Assembly: GCA_016195725.1 (NCBI GenBank) | Contig: JACPZB010000021.1 | Coordinates: forward strand, 1 to 37,210 | Length of the DNA stretch: 37,210 nucleotides | Direction: 5' to 3' | Source of the DNA: Deltaproteobacteria bacterium | Lineage (GTDB): Bacteria; Desulfobacterota; GWC2-55-46; UBA9637 | Translations under genes and position numbers: made by a program | In this document: positions 26,468 to 35,230 of the stretch, piece after piece | Position numbering within the stretch: the first letter of the stretch is position 1 | Layout: each line of letters opens with the position of its first letter | The notes under the pieces: model-generated | Seen by the model: only the letters and a program-made list of their open reading frames with translations | The model's database searches: none | Told to the model about the DNA's origin: nothing

Positions 26468-29400
26468 TCTTCAGCCAGTGGACTATCTTTGATATCGCTG
26501 ATGTCACTGGCTCGTTTTCAGCCTCCACGATAACGCCTGTGGCTATCTGTATCTTCTTTTTCAAAGACCCCTGGCCTTCCTTTGGAGGCGGCACAATAAT
26601 TGCCTCGCCTGTTGGCGGCGCGCCGGGACCTAACAACACGCTCTTATTAACAGTAACACTGCCGGAGGTGCCGCTGGTTGCCTGATTCGAAAGTATCGCT
26701 ACGCTTGCAGGCGCAACGCCTGTGGTATAACCTACAGCATAGAGATAAGAAGAACCGCCATAAGCACAGACATCTGAACTCGGCCTGTAGGTCAAGAAGT
26801 CCACAATGCCGCCGACTGCCAGCGGCCGTGTTATAACTCTTTCGGCAGTAGCGACACCAGTATCAGGCGGCGCAGGGAGGCTTAAATACCACCCAAATTG
26901 AGAGGCTGAAGTCGTTGTCGATGTTTGGTTGACAGAAGTAACAACGGTTTGCAAGCCAAAACTGCCGCTTGTTGAATCGTAAGTGCATACCTGGGCTGTC
27001 CCTGTCACCGTGCCTGTTACATTGGTATTTGTTCTGTCATCAAGAGGCCTCGCGGCGCTTCCGATATAAGTATAATTACTTGTGGAATAGGGGCTGGCCG
27101 ACTGATCCTTTATTCCCATGAATATCTGCCGTGATGTATCAGTCTCATCCACATCGCTGTAGTATTTGCCTGAGCCTGCATAGACCCAGATATTTCCGTC
27201 AGAATCCCTTGCAGCATCAGGGGAAGCTGTAAATGGATAGTTCCCTGTAAAAAGGGTATCCCCCCAACCGGAGGCATTCCGTGCGCTGCCCCACGCCACA
27301 TATACACCTGCGGTATTCAACAATTGCGGTATATCTATCATGTAAAGATCGCCGCACCATGATGTGCCTGAACTTGCGGTACATGTGGCTGAATCGCTCT
27401 GACGGGCGCCACCAAAATAGATCTTCTCAGATACATAATCCTTGTCCGCGTCTATTGCCAGTATGTCGCCTCCTATAAGAGGCCGTGCGAAAGTACTGCT
27501 GCCAAGGTCGACCTTTTTAACAAGCGCCCCTGTATTCAAATTCAGCAAATAGATATAGCAATTGCTGGTTCTGCTGATATCTATGCCGCTCTTCGGCAGT
27601 TGTTTTGAGCCTGAGCCGATGACAACATACCAGTTGCCGTTTGTGGTGTTGACCCCTCCCGCATTTGTTCTCGCAATAGATGGAAAGGTTGTTGTATAGC
27701 CCAAATCGTCGTCGGAAAACTCCCAGAGCGGCGCAGGATTTTCAGGGTCTGTAATGTCAATGGCAAAATAGGATGAGAATCCCACATTCGTAAGGGGGGG
27801 GGCTGTCGGGCTTATGCCTCCGGAACATGCGCCGCCGAACCTCATGCCGCCGATGAGGATAGTGCGCCAGCTCGCTGCGATTCTTGGATCAGATGGCAAA
27901 GAATTGCCCACAGTTCCGTCCCCCAGACTTGCGTCCACAAGCCTCACAGAAAGGTCGTTTAAATAGATATGGCAGTAGCCTGTGTCCGCAAGATATTTGA
28001 GATACGGGAAACCGTTGAACGGAATGTATCCCCACACCTCCTCGCCGAGCTTATCGTTTGTGGCGTCTGTTGAGCTATAAAAATTCTTAAACAGGGCCTT
28101 TACGCCTGCGAGAAGACCTGTATCCTTCAGATACCCGACCCTGAAGGCATGTAACATGCCGTCATTTGCGCCGACAAAGGCAATGGAGGATTTCTGCTTA
28201 TAGGAAGTGCTGGATATGTAGCTGTAATAGCTGTTGTCTCCGTAATCTATATGATAGGTATTCAAGGGCGTGCTTGAAAAGACCTTTGGCGTTGAACTTA
28301 TGATGTCGCCGAGTTTCCAGACATTCCCATTCGGATCTCCGCCGACGATACTCACGCCGTTAATTGTTGATACGCGTCTGTCTCTGTAGGTATTATTTGC
28401 AGCAGCGCCGCAGGCGGTATTGTCTAAAGCCCCTGTTTCAAGGCATTCGCCCCTTATGTAACTTACGATATTTCCTGCGGTATAAGTCGCATCAGGGTTG
28501 AGGGCGCTGCACATGGTGCGGGCATCGCCGGCTACTACGGTTGTGCAATCGCTGACAGTGCGTAATGAATCCCCTACATTTGCCATTGTAAATGCATTTG
28601 CTGTGATATTCGTAGCAGTTGTTGTTATTGTAGTTGTGCCGGAACTTCTTAACACATTCTTTGATGTAAATAAATTCCGCGCTGGAATGCTGCCATCAAC
28701 ATTCGGGCGCCGGAGCGCAAGCTTTTTTCCTGCCTCCCAGAGGTATTTCACATCTGAAAACGCCTTTATAGTTGGGCTGGAGCAGGATGCCAGAGAGCCG
28801 CCGTTTCCATCCGCATCTGTTGTAAATGTGGCTGCCTTGGTATCGTTTGTCGCGGAATCATAATAGAGTTTTAACACATTGTCTTCATTGAGTTTGAGAT
28901 TATAATCATTAACGGTATCTTCTCTCAGATTGTCCTTCGGGTCTATCCAGATATTCTGCAGATAACCGGTCCACCCAACCTCCCTTGTGCCTTGCAGCAT
29001 TGTGGGCAGGAAGTATGCCTGAACCATTGAACCAATGCCCCTTGAAGATGTGGTAAGAACCGAGACCGCGGTTCCTGATGCGGCCTGGCCGAGGATATCG
29101 GTGATGGCGTTGGTAATCTGGGCCTCTATCTGCGAGCCCTGGGATGCGTCATAGAACTTTCCACCCGCGGTTAAAGCAGAGTCCATAAGTATATTTTTAT
29201 TTATTCCTCTGGTGGAACCGTTGCCGTTTGTCGGGCTGCCGGTGGCGCAATTCGTCCCGCTTTGACCTGAAACGCATTCCGTATCCTTGGCAAAGGTAAA
29301 CACGGCGTAATGGTAGAGATTCTGCGTGCCGTCCTTAGTGCTTCTCAGATCATTTTTATACGCATAGCAGGTGTTCTGGATAAGCGGTTTTGTAGCATCG

Positions 29401-31481
29401 TAGCCGGTGTTCGGGGGAGTGACAGTGCACCCGGTCTGGGTAAAATTAGTGTTGCTGTTGCTGTTGCTCAGGTCAAAGGCAGAGCTCAAAGTCAGCACAA
29501 AGTTTTTTCTGCATTTGACGGTATCGCTTGCGAACGGGTCGCCGCAGCTGTTTTGAAACCAGGTTCCCGCCGGGGCAACATTTCTGAAATAGTCTATAAT
29601 GCCGTAATATGAGTCTGCGAGCGGGGCGTTTACCACATTATTAGGAACGGCGGTGTCAACGGCATTTAAGAATTGGGTGAGACCGCTTGTGCCCACGCAC
29701 TCGTTCACCTTTACCTTGACACTGCCTGCCTGATCAAAATTGGTCAAGCCCCAGTTTGCCTTGCCCCAGAATTTTTGGATAAGCCCTGTGCCTGCATCGG
29801 AGGGCAGACTGCCCCCGGTAAAGTCCGTGCCGCTTGCCTGCACCCATATCTTGTATTTCAGCTCGTTGCCGGTCGTGGCGGCTATTGTAATGGAAAGGTC
29901 TTTATTTGTGTTGGCTACGGAAGTTCCGCCTGAGTTTACATCAACCTTTATATTGAAGTTGGATGTGCCTGTCGTTGTGGGTGTGCCTGAGATTGTCCCT
30001 GTAGTTGAAGCAAGAGAAAGGCCGGCCGGGAGAGAGCCTGACCGGATGCTCCATGTGCAGGTATAACTGGAGGCGGGCGTGGTGGTGGTTACGCCGTAGC
30101 CGCAGGTATAGGTTGTGCCGCTAATCGTAAATGATGCCGTAAGATTCTGCGAATAACTGGAGCCCGGCGCCCCGTTGGGAAATGTAACAGTTGTAATAGT
30201 AACATTGCCAGAAGACGCTGCGTTTATCGTAAGGTTGAAACACTCCTTCTGTGAGGCGCCGCCGTCTTCTTTCGCCTTGACCTCAAACTTGTATGTCCCG
30301 GCCGTGGTTGGGGTGCCTGAAATCACGCCTGCGCTGCTGAGACTAAGACCCGGAGGGAGTCCTAATGTTCCGCTAAAACTGTTGCATAATCCTCCGGGGA
30401 GAGACCATGTATATGGCGCGGCGCCGCCCGATGCCGCGAGGGTCTGAGAATAAGCTGTGCTTACTGTTCCGGAAGGCAAAGGGCTTGAGGTGTCGATAGA
30501 AACATTGGCGGCATGTGCCTCGGTTACGATATTAACATCTTCAACCGATTTTGCGGCGCCCGTCAATTGACTCATTACCTTTGCAAATAAACCCTTTTCC
30601 CATGAGTCGTTGGACGGCTGTTTCAGCGCAAACCTAATGCCGTCTTTTACTTTATCATTGTGCGGGTCAGGCCAGAGCCCCCATCGCACGGCCGCTGCGG
30701 CAATTGCATCATATACCTTGCCGAGGCGCAGCCTCTTCATGGTCTTTGCGAAAAATGTATTGCTGTAATTCGGGTCTGCTTGAACTATAAGAACGCCGCT
30801 TGCGGTTGTGCACGCTGTGCCGCTGACTGCCCGTTCTATCTCAAGCTCTCCCTTCTCCACCTCAAATTTGCAGCCGGGATAATTGGTGGGGTCTGTCCAT
30901 TCCCATTCTGTCTCTTGACCTGGGGGACAATCACTGCCGCTTACGCTCTTTACACCTGAGGTAACGCCTCCCGCGCCCCTTGCCACAGCAGCATTGCCGC
31001 CGGTCAAAATCTTCTGCAGCAAATCAAACCGGGACATGGTGATATAATTGAGCCAGTTGCCTTTGAACACAATCACATTGGAAGGCAGTGTAATTGTCCC
31101 GCCGCACAGCGCAGTGCCGGCGCCGGCGCCCATAACAAAAAATGGGTCGGCCGCCGCAGCGCCCTGGCACACAAGGCTGAATTGATTTGCGCTCACATGT
31201 CCTGTCCAGGTGGTGCCCGGGGCCGGGGGGTCCTGATAATAGTAGGCATTGGAGATAAAATAGCCCGCATAGGTGGTATTAGTGTCATATGCGACGCTGT
31301 GGTCATATGCAGGATTGAGCATGTCGCAGGAGTTGTCCAGGTTTATCATGATATTCGGCAGGATTGACCTTGTTACATACGGCGGGGCGCTGCAGTAGTC
31401 GGACATGGCCGCGCGGGACGTCTGCGGCAGAGTCAGCGCCGCAAAGATAATCGTCAAAAATAATATCGCAATCCGTTTCAT
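26463..31481 (-). CDS. PilY1-like type IV pilus tip/biogenesis protein with two putative Ig domains inserted
   Basis: PilC/PilY1 beta-propeller region (IAFVGANDGMLHAFRVGYLKDTG, ILIGGMRFGGACSGG...SSYFAIDITDPENPAPLWEF); C-terminal KKKIQIATGVIVEAENEPV; two He_PIG-like repeats near residues 330-540. Confidence 0.92.
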   Translation of the reverse strand: MKRIAILFLTIIFAALTLPQTSRAAMSDYCSAPPYVTRSILPNIMINLDNSCDMLNPAYDHSVAYDTNTTYAGYFISNAYYYQDPPAPGTTWTGHVSANQFSLVCQGAAAADPFFVMGAGAGTALCGGTITLPSNVIVFKGNWLNYITMSRFDLLQKILTGGNAAVARGAGGVTSGVKSVSGSDCPPGQETEWEWTDPTNYPGCKFEVEKGELEIERAVSGTACTTASGVLIVQADPNYSNTFFAKTMKRLRLGKVYDAIAAAAVRWGLWPDPHNDKVKDGIRFALKQPSNDSWEKGLFAKVMSQLTGAAKSVEDVNIVTEAHAANVSIDTSSPLPSGTVSTAYSQTLAASGGAAPYTWSLPGGLCNSFSGTLGLPPGLSLSSAGVISGTPTTAGTYKFEVKAKEDGGASQKECFNLTINAASSGNVTITTVTFPNGAPGSSYSQNLTASFTISGTTYTCGYGVTTTTPASSYTCTWSIRSGSLPAGLSLASTTGTISGTPTTTGTSNFNIKVDVNSGGTSVANTNKDLSITIAATTGNELKYKIWVQASGTDFTGGSLPSDAGTGLIQKFWGKANWGLTNFDQAGSVKVKVNECVGTSGLTQFLNAVDTAVPNNVVNAPLADSYYGIIDYFRNVAPAGTWFQNSCGDPFASDTVKCRKNFVLTLSSAFDLSNSNSNTNFTQTGCTVTPPNTGYDATKPLIQNTCYAYKNDLRSTKDGTQNLYHYAVFTFAKDTECVSGQSGTNCATGSPTNGNGSTRGINKNILMDSALTAGGKFYDASQGSQIEAQITNAITDILGQAASGTAVSVLTTSSRGIGSMVQAYFLPTMLQGTREVGWTGYLQNIWIDPKDNLREDTVNDYNLKLNEDNVLKLYYDSATNDTKAATFTTDADGNGGSLASCSSPTIKAFSDVKYLWEAGKKLALRRPNVDGSIPARNLFTSKNVLRSSGTTTITTTATNITANAFTMANVGDSLRTVSDCTTVVAGDARTMCSALNPDATYTAGNIVSYIRGECLETGALDNTACGAAANNTYRDRRVSTINGVSIVGGDPNGNVWKLGDIISSTPKVFSSTPLNTYHIDYGDNSYYSYISSTSYKQKSSIAFVGANDGMLHAFRVGYLKDTGLLAGVKALFKNFYSSTDATNDKLGEEVWGYIPFNGFPYLKYLADTGYCHIYLNDLSVRLVDASLGDGTVGNSLPSDPRIAASWRTILIGGMRFGGACSGGISPTAPPLTNVGFSSYFAIDITDPENPAPLWEFSDDDLGYTTTFPSIARTNAGGVNTTNGNWYVVIGSGSKQLPKSGIDISRTSNCYIYLLNLNTGALVKKVDLGSSTFARPLIGGDILAIDADKDYVSEKIYFGGARQSDSATCTASSGTSWCGDLYMIDIPQLLNTAGVYVAWGSARNASGWGDTLFTGNYPFTASPDAARDSDGNIWVYAGSGKYYSDVDETDTSRQIFMGIKDQSASPYSTSNYTYIGSAARPLDDRTNTNVTGTVTGTAQVCTYDSTSGSFGLQTVVTSVNQTSTTTSASQFGWYLSLPAPPDTGVATAERVITRPLAVGGIVDFLTYRPSSDVCAYGGSSYLYAVGYTTGVAPASVAILSNQATSGTSGSVTVNKSVLLGPGAPPTGEAIIVPPPKEGQGSLKKKIQIATGVIVEAENEPVTSAISKIVHWLKK

Positions 31482-31503
31482 AGAGATACCCTCCGTTTTT
31501 ATC

Positions 31504-31567
31504 AGTAGAAGGTAGACAGCTGTCTTTTCCCCCTGTCTACTTTCTACTCTCTACTATCTACTTTCCT
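31504..31567. repeat. Inverted heptamer arrays between pilY1 and pilX
   Basis: GTAGAAGGTAGACAG CTGTCTTTTCCCC CTGTCTACTTTCTACTCTCTACTATCTAC. Confidence 0.9.
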
Positions 31568-31756
31568 TATTTGCAACTTGCGTGCCGATTTCAAAGCCCT
31601 TGATAAACCTGATAATTTTCTACTCCTCACTTTTATGCGCCAGCTAAACCTTGCGCAGGGTGTGAAAAAATTGCGATACAGGGTTTTCTCATTGTATGGA
31701 TAGCCCTCTGTGGCTGCCCCTCCTGTTTTGGGCAGGCACGGCGGCGCCGCCCCTAC

Positions 31757-32434
31757 TCATCCTGTAAACCTGTAAAGCGCGGAGTTTTCCGCTGTTGCAT
31801 TATTAGGGCCTTGCACAGACACGGTGATCCTGTAAAATATAGCGGTAGAGGGCGCGCCGCCGGCAGTCCTTGCAAATTCAAGCCTGCCGCCCGGCAGCGA
31901 CACGGTGTACAACCTCAAGAGCGTTACCGTTGCCCGATAATCGCCGCTGATGCCGGTGAGGGTAATAGTAGTCTGACATGCGCTGCCTTGATTCAGAATG
32001 GCAAAAGAAAGATTGTATGTCTGGCCAGTGCAAGTTGCCGTAATCATAGTGGTAACCGTCTCCCCCCACATGGTCTTATTTATGGAATCCTTTACCACAT
32101 TTATGGCCCCGTCCGCCGCCTCTGACGCAGTTGCATACCTCTTGCCGGCCCCGGACATGATTGTGGACTGGGTTATGAAATACAAAATCCCTGCTACCAG
32201 AGCCATGATAGCAACACTCATAAGCAGAGCCACTACAAGGGCAATGCCTTTGTTATTGGTAGACGGTAGATGGTAGATGGTAGACTTTTTAAAAGTAGAC
32301 GGTAGACAGTAGATAGCAGATAGGAAAGACATGGATTTTGTTTTCCCCTGTCTACTTTCTACTCTCCTACTGTCTACTGTATTTTTGCTGTATGCTCTTA
32401 ATAAGTCCATATAACATCCTCCCTGTCTGATCAC
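31757..32434 (-). CDS. pilX: PilX-like minor pilin; true start probably internal (MSFLSAIYCLP..., near 32332)
   Basis: NNKGIALVVALLMSVAIMALVAGILYFITQS type III prepilin-like N-terminus, PilX-type. Confidence 0.8.
   Translation of the reverse strand: MIRQGGCYMDLLRAYSKNTVDSRRVESRQGKTKSMSFLSAIYCLPSTFKKSTIYHLPSTNNKGIALVVALLMSVAIMALVAGILYFITQSTIMSGAGKRYATASEAADGAINVVKDSINKTMWGETVTTMITATCTGQTYNLSFAILNQGSACQTTITLTGISGDYRATVTLLRLYTVSLPGGRLEFARTAGGAPSTAIFYRITVSVQGPNNATAENSALYRFTG
32258..32391. repeat. Inverted heptamer arrays overlapping the pilX leader and the 3' end of the four-helix-bundle gene
   Basis: GGTAGACGGTAGATGGTAGATGGTAGAC...AGTAGACGGTAGACAGTAGATAG ... TTTTCCCCTGTCTACTTTCTACTCTCCTACTGTCTACTGT. 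Confidence 0.95.
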
Positions 32435-32747
32435 ATTGACTGTTTAAGATTTTGTTATCTTTCAAATATCCAAGGTCTGCAGATAAAATTACATAATATC
32501 TCAATTCTTCTAATGACCCTTGGCTCATATTATAAAAATTTGCTTTGTCCTTCAACGTGCGCTTTCTGAAACCTTCGGCAATATTTGCAGCAATTGATAC
32601 GGCAGCCCGACGCATTTGAGAAACAAGGCTGAATTTTTCTTCATTTGGAAAATATCTTGTAACTTTATATGCCTCCAACACAAGCTCATGCGCCTTTTTC
32701 CATACTTCCAAATCTTCAAATCTCTGCGCTTTTATTTTCATTTCCAC
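32367..32747 (-). CDS. Four-helix-bundle protein (23S rRNA intervening-sequence / S23 family, Avd-like fold)
   Basis: RFEDLEVWKKAHELVLEAYKVTRYFPNEEKFSLVSQMRRAAVSIAANIAEGFRKRTLKDKANFYNMSQGSLEELRYYVILSADLGYL. Confidence 0.95.
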   Translation of the reverse strand: MEMKIKAQRFEDLEVWKKAHELVLEAYKVTRYFPNEEKFSLVSQMRRAAVSIAANIAEGFRKRTLKDKANFYNMSQGSLEELRYYVILSADLGYLKDNKILNSQCDQTGRMLYGLIKSIQQKYSRQ

Positions 32748-32821
32748 CTTTTCCCTGTCTACTGTTTGCTGTCTACTTTCTTCTTTTCCCTCCCTACTCT
32801 CTACCTTCTACTGTCTACTGC
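32748..32821. repeat. Heptamer array (CTACTGT family) upstream of the four-helix-bundle gene
   Basis: TTCCCTGTCTACTGTTTGCTGTCTACTTTCTTCTTTTCCCTCCCTACTCTCTACCTTCTACTGTCTACTG. Confidence 0.9.
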
Positions 32822-32829
32822 TTTATTTT

Positions 32830-33933
32830 TCACCTGATATTCCTCGGCGTTATACTTAAGGTTACGAGCCTCCATCTATAGTTTTGCTGCGTGATAGCCA
32901 CATTCCTCCCCGTTCCCAAAAGACTATCCCCGACCGGGATACTTGCCAGAGAAGTATAATTAGTATCCAGATTGCCTGATTGAACCAATATATACACCCT
33001 TATCTGTTTAAGCCGCTTTTTCAGGGTTTGCGGGTCATAGTCTTTTGCCTTTGTTTGCCCGCCATTGTCCCATAGGTTTATCGGTCCGCTTCCATCTGTT
33101 GAAATTGTATCAAGGCCAAAGGCAACTTCAAAATCAAGAACGCAGTCAAGGATGGCATCGCCGCTGCCAGGAGAGGTATCTGTCCTGCTCTCTGCCCTTA
33201 AAAGGCTGAATGTCCCTGTAGCGCAGTTGGCAGGCGGCGTGCCGCCAAGATAATATCTTACAGTATAAAATGGCTTAAGAGTGAGCAGTGCATCATCACC
33301 GCTATTAGCAGCGCCGTAAAGCCCGTACAAGAGAGTCCCCACTGCCGGATAAATAGAGACGCCGCCTGGCGTGGTGGTAAGACGGTTAGCAAATGTAAGA
33401 TTTGTGCCGTCGTATCTAAATAACCATGCTCCACCCTGTGCGAGGAGTTTCTTCGTAGCCGGCTCCATCAGCACTACCCTGTCGTTTGCGCCGACATTCT
33501 CTCTTGCATCACCCCAATCCGTTGTGAAACTCGGGTCATTTGTTATTGCATATGTCCATGCCTGGGTCTGTTGTGAATTTATGCCGAGGGCTGTTCCCAT
33601 CATGGTTAAGGTATCGCTGCTGTTGATATCATTGTTGCTTGCATTCGCAACTCTGGGCGCGGTAAAGGCGGGGTTTGTTGCAGCGCTATAATCATCTGCA
33701 AGACCGTAGCCTGCCATATTTAAGTCCCTTTCTATAACATTCCTTGCTATCTGTATCTCCATCTCGGCCTCGCTAATCCTGTATTCCCTCGTCGTAGTCT
33801 GCAGCTGCGTGGTATATGCAATATAAACAAGAGAAAGAATTACCGAAAATATAACCAATGATACAAGTATCTCTATCAGGCTGAAGCCCCCCTGCTTGAG
33901 GCTTGCAGGGGCAGGCTTGTTATTCTTTTTCAT
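32830..33933 (-). CDS. pilW: PilW-like minor pilin
   Basis: KQGGFSLIEILVSLVIFSVILSLVYIAY prepilin motif; C-terminal PilW-like region. Confidence 0.85.
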   Translation of the reverse strand: MKKNNKPAPASLKQGGFSLIEILVSLVIFSVILSLVYIAYTTQLQTTTREYRISEAEMEIQIARNVIERDLNMAGYGLADDYSAATNPAFTAPRVANASNNDINSSDTLTMMGTALGINSQQTQAWTYAITNDPSFTTDWGDARENVGANDRVVLMEPATKKLLAQGGAWLFRYDGTNLTFANRLTTTPGGVSIYPAVGTLLYGLYGAANSGDDALLTLKPFYTVRYYLGGTPPANCATGTFSLLRAESRTDTSPGSGDAILDCVLDFEVAFGLDTISTDGSGPINLWDNGGQTKAKDYDPQTLKKRLKQIRVYILVQSGNLDTNYTSLASIPVGDSLLGTGRNVAITQQNYRWRLVTLSITPRNIR

Positions 33934-33944
33934 TTTCTTTCCCT

Positions 33945-33978
33945 TTCCACTGTCTACTGTTTGCTGTCCACTCGTTCA
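33945..33978. repeat. Short heptamer array upstream of pilW
   Basis: CACTGTCTACTGTTTGCTGTCCACTCG. Confidence 0.75.
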
Positions 33979-34569
33979 CACTGCCTTGTGCTTGTGGATT
34001 ACTGCGCTATTCGTATAAGACTGCGTCTGCCCGGGATAGCTGTATAAAACAGTGATTGAAATCTCTTTTAAATCAGTTGTCAAGTCAGTCACCGACCATG
34101 TAACCGTATAAGACTGGGTAGTCCCCCTCATGGTTTGAACAGGATTTGGATAGTACAGATAATAATTGGCAGTTGAGCCTGTAGGATCTTGTAAGGCAGC
34201 GTTTGTAGTACCGTAAGGTGTTAAATTACAGGGGGTTGTAGTGGTACAAGTTGTAGAAAGCGAAGGGCTATTCATCGGCTGGGCAAGGAGTATCTCCGCT
34301 GTCTGAGTAGTAAGCCGTATGGCAGTATTCCTTATATCGTTCTGCAAATTAACCCGTATGGATGTAATAACAATGTTTAAAAGCCCAAGCATAGAAATGG
34401 CCAGGATGGCAAGGGCTATCATCATCTCTATGAGGGAAAACCCCTTTTTATTAGCAGGTAGTAGACAGTAGACAGCATGCAAAGGAAAACCTTTCTCTCC
34501 CCGTCTACTGTCTACTCCATGCTGTCTACTTTCTTTATGCCGGCTACTGTGATTGACAATTGTTTCCAT
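33976..34569 (-). CDS. pilV: PilV-like minor pilin with array-derived leader
   Basis: NKKGFSLIEMMIALAILAISMLGLLNIVITSIRVN prepilin motif. Confidence 0.85.
   Translation of the reverse strand: METIVNHSSRHKESRQHGVDSRRGEKGFPLHAVYCLLPANKKGFSLIEMMIALAILAISMLGLLNIVITSIRVNLQNDIRNTAIRLTTQTAEILLAQPMNSPSLSTTCTTTTPCNLTPYGTTNAALQDPTGSTANYYLYYPNPVQTMRGTTQSYTVTWSVTDLTTDLKEISITVLYSYPGQTQSYTNSAVIHKHKAV
34456..34533. repeat. Inverted heptamer arrays within the pilV leader region
   Basis: AGGTAGTAGACAGTAGACAGCATGCAAAGG...CCCCGTCTACTGTCTACTCCATGCTGTCTACTTTC. Confidence 0.9.
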
Positions 34570-35098
34570 CCCATACTCCTTCTCTTATCCTGACGGTCTC
34601 TATCTTCACACATCTTTTCTGGCTAACCCCTGATAAACTCAGGACATACTTGATATCCTGAGTATTTCCTATGCTCCAACTCGTATTTCTTATCATGCCT
34701 CCTTTATCGTATATTCTGATATTAGCTGCAAGCGTAGGGTCTCCTGCATCGCCTACGGTAACTGTTACGCCTGATGGCAGTGTGACCTGCCTTGTATTTG
34801 TCTCTTCTCCTGTTCCAGCATATTGAAAATCCCCGTTTGCATCATTGAATTCAAAAACCGTATAAGTAGTATTTGAGACAAACCGTATGCCGAAACCTCG
34901 GCTGTTCGCTCCAGAAGGGCTCTGCGTCATTGCGTCAATTCTTGTCTTCTGCAAATCGCCGTAAAGCTGTTTTGATGCTGCGGTAAGATTGCGTCCTTGA
35001 ATAGATCCAGTCCCCCACATGGCAATTGCAGCCACTATTGCAATAAGCGCCACCACAATTAAAAGCTCAATCAGTGAAAAGCCTTTCTCGTTCTTCAT
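34544..35098 (-). CDS. FimT/GspH-like pseudopilin
   Basis: MKNEKGFSLIELLIVVALIAIVAAIAMW prepilin motif; GspH-like RTRIDAMTQ...; true start likely 35098. Confidence 0.87.
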   Translation of the reverse strand: MKNEKGFSLIELLIVVALIAIVAAIAMWGTGSIQGRNLTAASKQLYGDLQKTRIDAMTQSPSGANSRGFGIRFVSNTTYTVFEFNDANGDFQYAGTGEETNTRQVTLPSGVTVTVGDAGDPTLAANIRIYDKGGMIRNTSWSIGNTQDIKYVLSLSGVSQKRCVKIETVRIREGVWDGNNCQSQ

Positions 35099-35230
35099 CT
35101 TTATTCTCTTAAATAAGATATTAAGCAATTTCTATGCCAGATTGTTGTAAAAAATAACCTATTGATAAATAAAGACTTTTTTTAGGCAGAGATTTGTTTG
35201 TCCTATAAATCTTGCATAACTATGAAAAAA

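Noticed and set aside
32258-32830. Complete diversity-generating retroelement, suggested by the Avd-like four-helix-bundle gene
   Set aside because: No reverse transcriptase and no recognisable template/variable repeat pair in the window; the gene fits the 23S-IVS four-helix family better.
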